Shown: piece after piece, positions 1-10,660 of the stretch
Layout of the letters: every line of letters begins with the position of its first letter
Numbering within the stretch: position 1 is the first letter of the stretch
From: Aralia elata
Lineage: Eukaryota > Streptophyta > Magnoliopsida > Apiales > Araliaceae
Reading direction: 5' to 3'
Length of the DNA: 64,000 nt
NCBI GenBank assembly: GCA_034770075.1
Contig: CM068383.1
Coordinates: forward strand, 7,901,778 to 7,965,777
Program-made: the position numbers and the translations under genes
Notes under the pieces: generated by a model
The model's database searches: none
The model's input: only the letters and a program-made list of their open reading frames with translations
What the model was told of the DNA's origin: nothing

Positions 1-1106
1 CAAAGGAGCACATGACAAATGCGTGTGCTTTAAATAATAAGACCTGAGCATCTCAATGACTCAATCAACCTACCTCAGTGATCCCTAGAATGCCAATATT
101 ATATACATGTATTTATTTATAATTGTACACCATTTTACACTCCAAAAAAAGATCTGAAAATGCCTTTAATACTATTTAGAGAATATATAAATCTGTTCAA
201 GACAATAAAATCACATGGTTAACGGATTCTAGCTTTAACTGCCAATTTTTCTTTTCTTCTTCCTTTTTCTTCTTTCAATAAGAACTTCTTTGCATCAGTA
301 AAACACTAGTACAAGTATTGCAATATATTCAAAAATTAAAGTATAAATAAAAAAACATATTGAACCCCACTTTTACCGTATAGATCACTTTTGCCATTCA
401 CCTATTTATTATTTAAAAAAAGACGGTTCAAATGATATTGTCAAAATAAAAATGATATTATCAGATTAATAAGTATCGTTTAAAATATTAAGTGCTAAAA
501 TTATTATAAAAATGTCACTATATATATATATATATTTGCTCTTTCACCCTAAAACATGATCAAACTAAATAAAAAAAATAGATTAATATAATCAGTTCAT
601 TGAAAAGTTGAAATGATAAAATGGTTTTTTACGATTAAAAAATTCCATAAACTTTCTCAGTCATTCGAATATATAAGTCAAATAGTCAAGAAAGTGCATA
701 TCTGGTTGGTTCTTATTTTTGGTATCATCATGTAACTTAATACTAACATAAATTAGTTAATATATAGATGTTAACTAATTTATAAATCTGAATAATTCTA
801 ACTCTGGTAAGTAAATATCTTTCTGATATATCTATTGAGAGATGATACAAAATACATTAATTAAATATGTACGATTAACCTATTCTAGGATAACTTAATT
901 TAAATAACTTAATGATTAGGTGGGTACCTAAAGACTGGTAAAATGCTCAGAGAATCCTCACTAGCATTAAATATCGTCAAATACTAGTAATCTAAAAAAT
1001 TGATAAAAGTCATGAAATTAATAAAAAGTAGGCACACAAACAGCGAGTTTAAATTAAATAATTATGAGATGAGATCATCTTGGTGATCCTCATGTTCCCT
1101 CCTACG
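1..1106. other. AT-rich intergenic DNA upstream of ERF pseudogene
   Basis: I see no coding region here. There is a short TA run near 521-534 and one copy of a dispersed AT-rich repeat (428-520, listed separately). The rest is unremarkable AT-rich DNA that would have been the promoter side of the decayed ERF copy that follows. Confidence 0.6.
428..520 (+). repeat. Dispersed AT-rich repeat, copy 1
   Basis: It contains the words ATGATATTGTCAAAATAA and TATCGTTTAAA.TATTAAGTG followed by AATTATTATAAAAATGTC. Closely similar blocks occur at about 2661-2780 and 55228-55350 (reverse orientation) and 62771-62962 (same orientation). It is probably a small non-autonomous element. Its ends and target duplication were not resolved. 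It lies about 0.7 kb upstream of the ERF pseudogene start, and its 62771 relative lies about 0.4-0.6 kb upstream of the intact ERF start. Confidence 0.45.
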
Positions 1107-1115
1107 TATATATAA
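1107..1115 (+). promoter_or_regulatory. Relic TATA box of the ERF pseudogene
   Basis: TATATAAAT sits about 75 bp before the relic start codon at 1189. The intact ERF gene has a TATAAATA at 63289-63296, about 80 bp before its start. The matching spacing supports a shared promoter origin. Confidence 0.4.
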
Positions 1116-1188
1116 ATGCACACACCACGCATAAATGATAAACCCTCCCCATTACACTGAACAAAATATCTCACTAAAAACCCTAAAA

Positions 1189-1880
1189 ATGTGTGAAGAA
1201 ATAATCTCAGATTCTGGACTCTCATCCCTTCTTCAATCCATAGAATACCATCTTTTCGACGATTCTGAATTTTCCGATATTTTTCCAGCAATGAGCAACA
1301 ATTTAAAACAAGAATGGAGTTCCTTAAGTAATTTTTTTATCGAGGAAAATAGCTTGGAGCAAATATTTAATATGGAAATATATGGAATACTCGTCTGAAG
1401 AACCTAAAGTTAGGCAGGAAATCAATGAGGGAGAAGGAAAGGAAAATAATGTAGTGTGGCCTCATTATCGAGGCAGCCTTGGTGAAGGTTTGCAGCGGAA
1501 ATAAGGGACCCGGCTACGAAAGGCGCTAGGGTGTGGCTCGGGACATATGACACGTCCTAGGATGCAGCTCTGGCGTATGATGGAGCCGCGTTTAAATTAC
1601 GCAGCTCGGCTGCTATGCTTAATTATCTTCATTTAATTGGTTTTAATGTGTCAGTACCTATTAAGGTGGGCTCAGAAAAAGATATTTATCATTAGTATCT
1701 TCGTCGCCATTTGACAATGGCTCTTTTAAGAAGAGGAAAGAAAATTGAAATGAATCTGCTAGCACTAGGAAAAGGGTAAAATATGGGGTTGGCTTGACGG
1801 GTAATGCCGAATTTGAGTGAGGTTTATTATTCTTTTGGCCACGATTATGTAAAGAGGATAAAGATGGCAAATATTGTGTA
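1189..1880 (+). pseudogene. Degenerate AP2/ERF transcription factor (ERF group IX-like)
   Basis: This was a DNA-binding ethylene-response-factor-type regulator and is clearly a paralogue of the ERF gene at 63377. The first 70 codons (ATG at 1189) align with it through conserved words such as LLQSIE.HLFDDSE and IFPAM. The reading frame then breaks at 1396-1398. The AP2 domain survives as a relic at about 1465-1640: after HYRG roughly a dozen bases are missing, the PW that follows is ended by a TGA at 1483-1485, AAEIRDPATKGARVWLGTY is still readable, and a TAG sits at 1558-1560. A conserved Arg is Gly and NFP is NYL. The 3' end is approximate, because homology fades after the basic Lys/Arg-rich stretch near 1730. 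It retains the ERF-type Asp in EIRD that the intact gene has lost. No function is expected. Confidence 0.85.
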
Positions 1881-3228
1881 TATATGTTGGGTGTCCTTTA
1901 ATTGGCAGTATTTTATTTAGATAATGAGTGGAGAAGTTAAAAAAATGTGATTTTTTCTTCTTCTTTCTATATATATACTACAAGTAGATATATTTTATTT
2001 TTTTGTTGAAATCAATACTCCTGTACTTTGCATTTGAGTAGAATTTTTGCAACCAAAATTACTAAAAAAAAATGAAAATGGAAAAAAGAAAGAAGAAGAA
2101 ACTAGCTCTAGTAACAAAGTGCTCAAGTTTCAAGTTGAATAAATAATGTGGCATATTGATTGTATGTTTCTTGTACAAACAACAGTTTAAGAGCTAGACG
2201 TTCAGAATCCTTACAAAATGTTACTCTCTCAAATTTCGTAAAAAAGAATTTAATTTGTAAAATTTATAAATTTTAAGAATATATATTTTTTCATTTTTCA
2301 TAATTAAGAGGAATCTATTACCCATGTTTGTCCATGTAACATATAAAAAGACAAGAGGTGGTCCAACTGCTGGTAGCAAGTAGAGTTGAAGGAGGCCACA
2401 GGCTGGAGGGTATAATTAACATAGGCTTAAGTTGTTACTATATCACTAGCTAGAAGAAGAATCCAATACACCTTAGGACCTTATGTATTAGAATTTGGAC
2501 GCATTCAACAGAAAATTAATGAGTACTGAAATACCGAAATGAAAAGAATATAGGAGTTTAATTTGTATTGGTGATGTTGACTTCAGTTGACCTAATTAAT
2601 AAATAATTACTTATGATAAAAAAAAATAAGATTCGCTATTGATATTTTCACAGCATAAATATGATATTGTAAGAGTAAATATACATTGAACGATACTTTT
2701 ATAATTATTCAAACGACATTTAATACTATAAAATGATAATTATTATTTTGACAATATCATTTTTGCTCTTGCAACATTATCTGTCTAAGAAAAAAATAAA
2801 TAACCAGACGAGTTTGCCAAGATGCTAGCCTCGCAGCATCTTAGGCATGTATGCCATTTAAAGTCCAAACACATATGGGAAAGATTGGCTAATTTGGACG
2901 TTTGATTTTTCTCTTTCCTAAACTTATTGGGTTTTAAGTAATTTTGCTATTATTATCTAACTAGGGTGTTTGGCATATATTCTGTACTATTTAAATGTTG
3001 TTTAGGGTTATGTTTGAAGGAACTAATTTATTATTATCCAAATTTATTTCATACAATTCAATTGTTCTACGGTGTTTATCCTACCTTGTGTTCTTCAAAG
3101 GTTTTGCCAAATGAATTCTAGTAATTCTTTCGATGATAGTATGTCTCGTTGTGTCATTTCATTTGTCACCTCAGGTTGTAACATGTTTCAAGAGTTGAGT
3201 TGTTCGCGCATTAAGCGGTATCCTCTAT
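1881..3228. other. Intergenic AT-rich DNA
   Basis: I see no gene. It includes one dispersed AT-rich repeat copy in reverse orientation (about 2661-2780), related to the block at 428. Short reading frames here have no recognisable family features. Confidence 0.5.
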
Positions 3229-4035
3229 ATGCAGATATATCTACTACCTGTACCATTTTAAAATAATGTATGTGATTATGAAATTTTAAAAGATTTAAAG
3301 ACCAATAAATTTAAAAATTTGTAAATTAAAACTAAATCATTTAAGGTTTATGAAATATAACTATTAAATGTCATTTTAGAATCCATATGAACATTATGAA
3401 AATTATTAAAATATATTTAATTGGATACCAGCATTAATAACAAAAGTGCAGACTAAAGAAACAATGTTGATTTGTTAAGATACCCAACTTTTATGATTTG
3501 GTTACCTAATTAGGAAAATTTCGTTATTAACTTTTTATTGTTGAATACATTTAACAATTGAAAATTGAAATGATGTACTATTAATACTATATGGTTACAA
3601 ACAAAAATTAAAACGGTTAGCCTTGTATGCAGATATGGTCACCAATTCTATCATTTAACTAAATTAAATAATGGATACTGATTTAAAATATTTTGATGAA
3701 AATTTGGTTACTCACTAATAATTAAATGGATTCTTCAATATGCAGGTCTATCTACTACTTGTACCATTTAAAAATAATTCATATGATTATGAAATTACAA
3801 AAGATTTGGAAACCATTTATATAAAATTAATCTTCAATTAAAAATAAATAATTTAAGTTTTATGAAATGGAAATATTAAATGTCAATTTAGACACCATAT
3901 AAACAGTATGAAAAATATTAAATTCTATTTTAGTGGATACCAGTACTAATACAAATAGTGCAGCCTAAAATACAAAAATTGATATGTTAAGAAACTAAAT
4001 TTTATGATTTGGTTACCTAAAATTGTCAATTTGGT
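3229..4035. repeat. Diverged tandem duplication, period about 512 bp
   Basis: The block from 3229 (TGCAGATATATCTACTACC) to about 3510 (TTTATGATTTGGTTACCTAA) recurs from 3741 (TGCAGGTCTATCTACTACT) to about 4022 (the same ending). The copies share order and spacing with many point changes, so the duplication is old. GGTTAC/GTAACC words recur here and in the introns of the neighbouring Ulp1-type gene. This suggests the repeats belong to the 3' flank of that element. Confidence 0.6.
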
Positions 4036-4309
4036 TACTAAGATTTTATAGTTCTGTCAAAAAACAATATATTTTCAATACAACTGCACATTCCATACAA
4101 TATATAAAAAACAACTGATAAGTGCCAAATAAAAATCAACAAACTCAAGATCAAGAAACTGATAATATAATCAAATAAATAAGGAATCTCATTTACAGTA
4201 GCTGATCTAAACCAAAAAATATCCGACATAAATGGTTATATATACCCATTAAAGAAACAATGTATTTAAACCAGTTTAGAAGGAGAACACAATGAAAACC
4301 AAACTAATA

Positions 4310-6244
4310 TTAATCTTGGGCAAATCTGTCTGCATATTCGTCATCAGTCTCGTAACCCTCTAACTGTTTGGTCCTGGCATGCATGTACAGGTTTACGCAT
4401 AATTTCTTCCGGTACTGCGCAATAGGGAAAGGTATAGGCAATTCAGCATTCTGTTGGTGAATAACATGCTCAGCAAAACAAATCGTGAACATCCCACAAT
4501 CACTACACAAACAAAAAATTATCAAAACAAAAACCAAAAGTAAAATCATACAAGATACAATAAATAAATAAATGAAAACAATATAAACCTTACCCATCAC
4601 TTTGTTCCGGTACCCCCTTTACAAATTCAAGTTCAATTATGTCTTGTTCCGCCTTATTACAATACGGTTCACTCTTGAAATCAATATCAGTTCTATCCCT
4701 CCAAAAACCACAGTTAGACAATATTATGGGAAGGATGAAAATATAAGGCTCACATATATCCATAATTTTTGATTGCATTTGTGAACTGGTTGGTTGCAGA
4801 GAATTGTAAACTTGTAACAGTCTGCGATGCACATCAAAAGTCAATAGAAACCAGTGTGGTGGAGATGACATGTGAATGGGGAACAACACATAATCAACAT
4901 TGAACCAGGGTGTATTCACTTCCATGGAAAATCCAAGGACATATTTAGCAATATCACAATCCCCCGTTAATAGACTCTTATCTGAATTTTTTGAAGTGTT
5001 TGCTTAATGCAAAGCAGTTATCTTCGCATGAAACAAGCAGTCCGTGGTCGTTGCCCTGATGTGAACACTATCAGACTGTCTGACCAATTTCCGGAAGTAG
5101 TATAGTGCAATATTGATGTGCTGAGAGTAATAAAGTAAAAATTAATATTTGTACAGTTGATGGAAAAAACAAGTATATGTTAACTGTAATCAATACTGTT
5201 ATAAATAGTTACTAAAAAAAGTCTAATAAGGTAACCATATTTATCACTAAAGATTTTTTTTTTTTTTAAAAAGAACTCACATCATCATCCAACCACTGTC
5301 CTGGGGTCTTCAACTTGTAGAACCACATTTTTGAAGAAATTGGTATAGACATAAACATAAATGAAGGATCAATCTTATTGCTGACTCCCGGAAATTTACC
5401 AGTCCTTCATTGTAAAAGCATATCAGAGTACACTCTAAAGGTAAAAATTACAATATAATCATACATTGTAGCCAAATCATGATTGATGATGCATTAATAA
5501 CCAATATATAGAACCTCTATATTGCAAACAGTTACATGGTAACCAATAAATAGTAAAATAGTAACCAAAACATAATAACATATTAAACATTAACCAAAAC
5601 ATAATAACATATTAAACAGAGCATAATATAACAGTAAACAAAACATAAGTTAATAATAAACTAAAATATATTATAATAATAACAAAACATAGATATCATG
5701 TAATCAACAACAAACTTGGCAACCTGTTTGAAGTAAACAAATATGAAATAAAGAAAAATAATATAAAAGGATCTAAAACAGTACTTTGAGGGCACATTAA
5801 TATAAACCAAAACATAGTATTCTAAAAACCATAATGTACTGTAATACTTATAATTTGTTTCCAAAATAAAACAGATTTCTTTGTATTATAAAAAAAGCCA
5901 TAATTGTTAAACTACAACTAACAATACCTTTTTGTGTTGTTTAAGCCAATCTTAAACCACTAATTAAATAATGCATCTTCGTATTTAGATGGCATGACCA
6001 TGCATAATTTTGGGAATGCACAAATGCCTGCACGAATTTGAGTATCACCCTTAGAATATGAAGAAGCAGACCCAAATTTTATTGTATATGGAGACCTCAA
6101 AAAAGTACTCTTTGACTGTTCACGAATTGGTCTATCACGTCGCATATGGGCACTCTTCTCCACATCAACACAATCAGCTATGTCCTGGGTGGTTAATATC
6201 ATTTGATCAAGTGGGGAAATGTCTTTTGTATCCATTTTATAGCC
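4310..6244 (-). pseudogene. DUF1985-Ulp1 (C48 protease-like) gene, 3' half, exons 5-8
   Basis: This is the C-terminal half of a plant Ulp1-like cysteine protease gene of the type often carried by Mutator-like elements. Exons read on the minus strand as 6244-5928, 5404-5281, 5120-4594 and 4502-4310, all with GT-AG borders and compatible phases. The joined frame shows LRSPYTIKFGS, then WLDDDHINIALYYFRK, then PHWFLLTFD (catalytic His), LQVYNSL, and DCGMF (catalytic Cys) followed by CFAEHVIH. In Ulp1 proteases the residue after VY is normally the catalytic Asp; here it is Asn. In-frame stops at 5960-5962 (TAG) and 5004-5006 (TAA) each differ from a Gln codon by one C-to-T change, so the copy is dead. 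The 5' half lies at 24976-27602, beyond an inserted retrotransposon. The link to a Mutator-like element is inferred; I found no transposase or terminal inverted repeats. Confidence 0.75.
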
Positions 6245-6448
6245 CTATATCAATTGACAAAAAATAGAACATATAAAATTAATTTTTCAACCCAAACACA
6301 TACAGGTAACAATGTAATTAAATAAAAAATCTAAACTATATTATAATGCACTAACCAAAATAACATATGCAGGTAACTAAAATTTGCAGTAACCAATCCA
6401 AACAACGAAATATTAACCAATATATGAAGTAATAGGAATAAAGTCATT
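6245..6448. other. Intron 4 of the Ulp1-type gene, left remnant
   Basis: This is AT-rich intronic sequence with repeated GTAACCAA-like words, cut by the Ogre/Tat insertion at 6449. It resumes at 24673. Confidence 0.55.
6444..6448. repeat. Target-site duplication TCATT, left copy
   Basis: The five bases TCATT immediately precede the left LTR and recur immediately after the right LTR at 24668-24672. This proves both element borders. Confidence 0.92.
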
Positions 6449-8556
6449 TGTCGACGCCGGGTTTCCTTTCGTGTCTCTTTTTTGGTCTTTTCCAATTTTA
6501 GCCTCTTGATTAAATGATTTTTGGAAAAGGTCGGCATTAATGTCGACGGGGTTTTGAAAGATTGCTTTTTATGATGAGCCAATTAACCAGAGTCGCCAGT
6601 TGGTATATTTGAAATGGATGTACCAACTCATCCGAGTTTTCGTTTTTTTTTTATCGCTGGCTCATGTGTGACTCCGAATTAAATGGTCTGCGAATCGAGA
6701 TTCATAGAGTTCAGGGGCTTGCTTAAGCGAGGGGAAGGTGTTAGGCACCCCCCGACTTCCGTGAAATACGGTTACCGCAATCTTGATGCTTTTCCTATCC
6801 TTTAATTCATGAAACGTGTATGCGTGCGTGTGTGTGTGTGCGTGCCTAAATGAATGTTGTGGTGAGTTTGTATGAAAGAATCATTTGGATTTTTAGGGAA
6901 AATCGTGCTTTAGTTTTGAGAGTGTTTAACAATGTCTTTTCGAGATTTACGAGAAAGCCTTATTTTCTTATTGAGAAAGATTTGATTTTAAATTGACAAA
7001 AGCTATGAGATTTTTATTAAGTGTTTGTTTTGGTAAGACGTGAGTTTGTTAAACCTTAGCCAAAATAGGAATTGAGATTTGTACGTTGCTTTCATAAATG
7101 ATAGGCAATTTCTAGAATCTCTTTCGCCCTATGTATCAAGGTTTAGTAAAACGTTCATTTCTCTTTATAAAACCATTTTTGTGACATTTGGAAACAACTT
7201 CCTTTTGGCCTTCTCGTAAAATAGGAATCGACTTTCATTAGCACTTCCAATTTTTAGCCTCGTGATGCTAATATCCTACTTTGATTACTTTTAGCAAAAT
7301 CTTGATTGTTTTGGGCTTTGAAATCATTTTGTTGGATGATGCAAATCGAACTAAATATCAAACGCGTAGGGGGCTATTCATGGGCATGTAAGCCATCAAA
7401 ATATCCCCTAACGCCAACAATCACATATTTTACTATTACGGGGCCTTAACCCGATTCTCGCTCTAGCGTCGTTTTAAGGCCCAACGATTACATGTTACAA
7501 CAAAACGAGTACCTTGCATCCATTACATGTATCAAAACGTCCATCATCGGATTTGGACCACGAGGTCGCATTCCTAGGCTCACACCCATAATCACTACAT
7601 ACCCGCAACACAAATACTACGAAACTAAAACAACACGGATTGCCTAATACACCATGATATCCGAAAATAATAGTCTAACTAAATTACATCCAAGCAATCA
7701 CCATAAATAAGCTAGAAATTCCACCAATTGGATATCCTCGGGTTTATTAGGAAGAATTTTGTTCCGATGGAACCCTCACTAATAATCCCTAATCCATGAT
7801 TTCACAATGCAACGCAAAAAAGGATGCATTTAAGAGGATTCGGATAAATAGAGCCTATCAAAATGGTACGAGCAAATGTCAAAACAAAAGATTTTCACCT
7901 TGCAAAATGATCCCCACAATATGTAGGAATTTGTGTATTGAGTAGAGTAGAAAATATGAGATATAATCTTACAAAATTTGGTACAATTCCTCACTCTTTT
8001 CACTCTTTTTCTCTCCTAATTGCCCTTATTTTGTTGCTATTTTCTCCCTATTTCCGAGCTGCTGCTGCTGATTTTTTTCTCTTCTCCCTCCTTTTTTTTT
8101 GTTTCTGTATGCGAAATGGCCTGATAAGGGACTGTCAAGGGCAGCCGCAGATTGATCTGCGGCTGGCCCTTGGTTCTCCCCCCAGCCGCGCTCGAGTCCC
8201 GTGCGCTCGAGTCCCGTGCCGTCTCGAGTTCCGTCCTTGGCCGCGGATTGATCCGCGGCTGACTGTGCTGATTTTCTCATTTTCCGCACCTCGTCTCGAT
8301 TTCCGTGCCGTACTGTTGATTTCCGTTGAAGGGCTCGTACTCTGCAGTCCGGGGATCTCCGGGAGACGTGCCACCTCATTCGAGGACGTCTGTCTCGGAT
8401 GGCCTTATTGTCACATCAGCTTTGATTGCCAATCACTGCGGTGGTGTCGGGCGCTCGCCCTTGGGCCCACTCCTTCACTCCCGCGAGCCGGTTCAATTGA
8501 CGATTTTGCCCTCCTGTCAAGGTTAGTATAGGGAACGCAAAATTTGGGTGTCTACA
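6449..8556 (-). repeat. Ogre/Tat LTR, left (3' LTR in element orientation)
   Basis: It starts TGTCGACGCC and ends GGGTGTCTACA. It matches 22550-24667 almost base for base. It contains two perfect palindromes (8142-8165, 8240-8259) and a PBS-like word at 6588-6598. It carries a 15-bp duplication near 8195-8215 (CTCGAGTCCCGTGC repeated) absent from the right LTR, and lacks one palindrome copy that the right LTR has. Confidence 0.93.
8142..8165. repeat. GC-rich palindrome in left LTR
   Basis: Perfect 11-bp arms (CAGCCGCAGAT and its reverse complement) are separated by TG. The same motif occurs in the right LTR and in three copies at 9953-10016. A G/C-variant with arms GCCGCGGAT is at 8240-8259. 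Confidence 0.85.
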
Positions 8557-8570
8557 GCTGCCCCTCTTTA
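8557..8570 (-). promoter_or_regulatory. Ogre/Tat polypurine tract
   Basis: Read on the minus strand, TAAAGAGGGGCAGC directly abuts the LTR end. This is the position and composition expected for the plus-strand primer of an LTR retrotransposon, and it confirms the minus orientation. Confidence 0.8.
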
Positions 8571-8755
8571 TCATGTTTATGAAATGATGAATGAAATGAA
8601 CAAGATAAAGAATAGACACTCGATGCATGAATGACAATGCACATGGATGACAATACATACGTGATGCTACACATATGCCCTATGATGCAACGTATGATGC
8701 AATGGATGCAATCCTATTCGTAAAAGGGTATCAATGCCATGCGGATGATCGTCTC
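8571..8755. other. Short spacer between polypurine tract and tandem array
   Basis: It is A/T-balanced sequence with many ATGAATGA/GATGCAATG-like words. No coding capacity was recognised. Confidence 0.4.
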
Positions 8756-9889
8756 GTAACCTCCGGTTATCGTCGCCGGTTGGTTATGTTGTCGGAGCCG
8801 GTTATCGTCGCCGGACATCCATCTCGTAATCGCCGGTTATCGTCGCCGATCGATTGTCCCGTCGGGGCCGGGTATAGTCGCCGGTCACCCATCTTGTAAC
8901 CCCCGGTTATCGTCGCCGGTTGGTTATCTTGTCGGAGCCGGTTATCGTCGCCGGACATCCATCTCGTAATCGCCGGTTATCGTCGCCGGTTATCGTCGCC
9001 GGTCGATCGTCTCGTCGGGGCCGGGTATCGTCGCCGGTCACCCATCTCGTAACCCCCGGTTATCGTCGCCGGTTGGTTATCTTGCCGGAGCCGGTTTTCG
9101 TCGCCGGACATCCATTCCGTAATCGCCGGTTATCGTCGCCGGTCGATCGTCTCGTCGGGGCCGGGTATCGTCGCCGGTCACCCACCTCGTAACCCCCGGT
9201 TATCGTCGCCGGTTGGTTATTTTGCCGGAGCCGGTTATCATCGCCGGACATCCATCTCGTAATCGCCGGTTATCGTCGCCGGTCGATTGTCTCGTCGGGG
9301 CCGGGTATCGTCGCCGGTCACCCATCTCGTAACCCTCGGTTATCATCGCCGGTTGGTTATCTTGCCGGAGCCGGTTTTCGTCGCCGGACATCCATTCCGT
9401 AATCGCCGGTTATCGTCGCCGGTCGATCGTCTCGTCGGGGCCGGGTATCGTCGCCGGTCACCCATCTCGTAACCCCCGGTTATCGTCGCCGGTTGGTTAT
9501 CTTGCCGGAGCCGGTTTTCGTCGCCGGACATCCATTCCGTAATCGCCGGTTATCGTCGCCGGTCGATCGTCTCGTCGGGGCCGGGTATCGTCGCCGGTCA
9601 CCCATCTCGTAACCCCCGGTTATCGTCGCCGGTTGGTTATCTTGCCGGAGCCGGTTATCGTCGCCGGACATCCATCTCGTAATCGCCGGTTATCGTCGCC
9701 GGTCGATTGTCTCGTCGGGGCTGGGTATCGTCGCCGGTCACCCATCTTGTAACCCCAGGTTATCATCACCGGTTGGCTATCTTGTCGGAGCCGGTTATCG
9801 TCGCCGGACATCCACCTCGTAATCGCCGGGTATCGTCGCCGGTCGATTGTCTTGTCGGGGTCGGGTATCGTCGCCGGTCACCCATCTCG
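8756..9889 (+). repeat. 140-bp GC-rich tandem array, about 8 copies
   Basis: The landmark GTAAC begins at 8756, 8896, 9049, 9189, 9329, 9469, 9609 and 9749, and a truncated start is at 9889. The period is 140 bp, with one 153-bp unit carrying an extra 13-bp submotif. Each unit is itself built from about six variants of CCGGTTATCGTCGCCGG. The array is CpG- and CCGG-rich, unlike the flanks. It lies inside the element next to the polypurine tract, where Ogre/Tat elements are known to hold tandem repeats, and upstream of the antisense genes. Open frames across it are by-products of the 140-bp periodicity and are not called as genes. Confidence 0.93.
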
Positions 9890-9952
9890 TAATTCATTTT
9901 CACTAGATACATCAAACGGCTGCAAGGGAGCCAAGGGGACCCACCAGGGCCA

Positions 9953-10016
9953 GCCGCAGATGGATCTGCGGCCAGCCGCAGATTGATCTGCGGCCAGCCG
10001 CAGATAGATCTGCGGC
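9953..10016. repeat. Triplicate palindrome array upstream of antisense gene
   Basis: There are three head-to-tail copies (9953-9972, 9975-9994, 9997-10016; 22-bp period) of the palindrome with arms GCCGCAGAT and ATCTGCGGC around a two-base centre. The centre varies (GG, TG, AG) while the arms are perfect, which suggests the arms are what matters or that spread was recent. The same palindromes lie in the LTRs. Confidence 0.85.
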
Positions 10017-10512
10017 CAAGATCGGGATTCTTAAGCGGCTCGCCGCCTCCAGATCTGTCACTTTCAACTTCGTACCCCACATAGATTTTTGAGATTTTGC
10101 TCGTTTGCAAAGGCCTTTTGTCGAGTTTCCCAACTTTTCTGCAAAAACTGCTCCGGTAGGATCGTTCTACGTGCTACAGGTAACACTTTGACCGTTCACT
10201 TTTCAATTTCGTCAACAATTTGCTATACATTTGGCTATTTGCATGTTTAGAGATAGAAATGTATGCTTTCCAATGCTATGCTATGTACTATCATATATAC
10301 ATGCTATGTAGCAATTGTGCGAGTCATATTTTATGCTCATGATGGGGTCCCACATGCTGTTATTCCTTCTCTGCAAAAAAATCATGCATTACTGTACTTT
10401 ACATGCTGTAACTACACATATGAATGCAATTTTGATCTGTTTGAGGCTTGGATTGATTGAGAACACGTTTGGCTTATGCCTGGGAGGTCCATTTTACAAA
10501 TGGAACTCTGCC

Positions 10513-10546
<34 letters not shown>

Positions 10547-10660
10547 ACCATAAACATGCATCATGTTGCATTAATTATATGACATGGGTAGGAATTTAGA
10601 ATATTCGTGACATAATTCGAAAGGGAACTTACCTTCCTCCTTGCCTGTTATGTTCCAGCT
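10017..10660 (+). promoter_or_regulatory. Probable 5' region of the antisense gene pair
   Basis: There are no coding features. A run of about 26 T lies near 10516-10541. The last bases before the start codon (CTGTTATGTTCCAG) resemble a splice acceptor, so part of this may be a 5'-UTR intron. The promoter role is inferred from position only. Confidence 0.35.

Noticed and set aside
1049..1291. 80-codon minus-strand frame over the ERF relic
   Set aside because: It is antisense to the ERF pseudogene and has no homologous counterpart at the intact gene.
7938..8531. 197-codon plus-strand frame in the left LTR, repeated at 24256-24642
   Set aside because: It lies in LTR sequence, is altered by repeat-number changes between LTRs and has no recognisable domain.
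8756..9889. CRISPR-like regular array
   Set aside because: The units are contiguous 140-bp repeats without unique spacers, inside a plant retrotransposon.
8767..9892. Series of similar 60-90-codon frames on both strands
   Set aside because: They follow the 140-bp period of the GC-rich tandem array, whose codons stay open by composition. They have no start context or family similarity.
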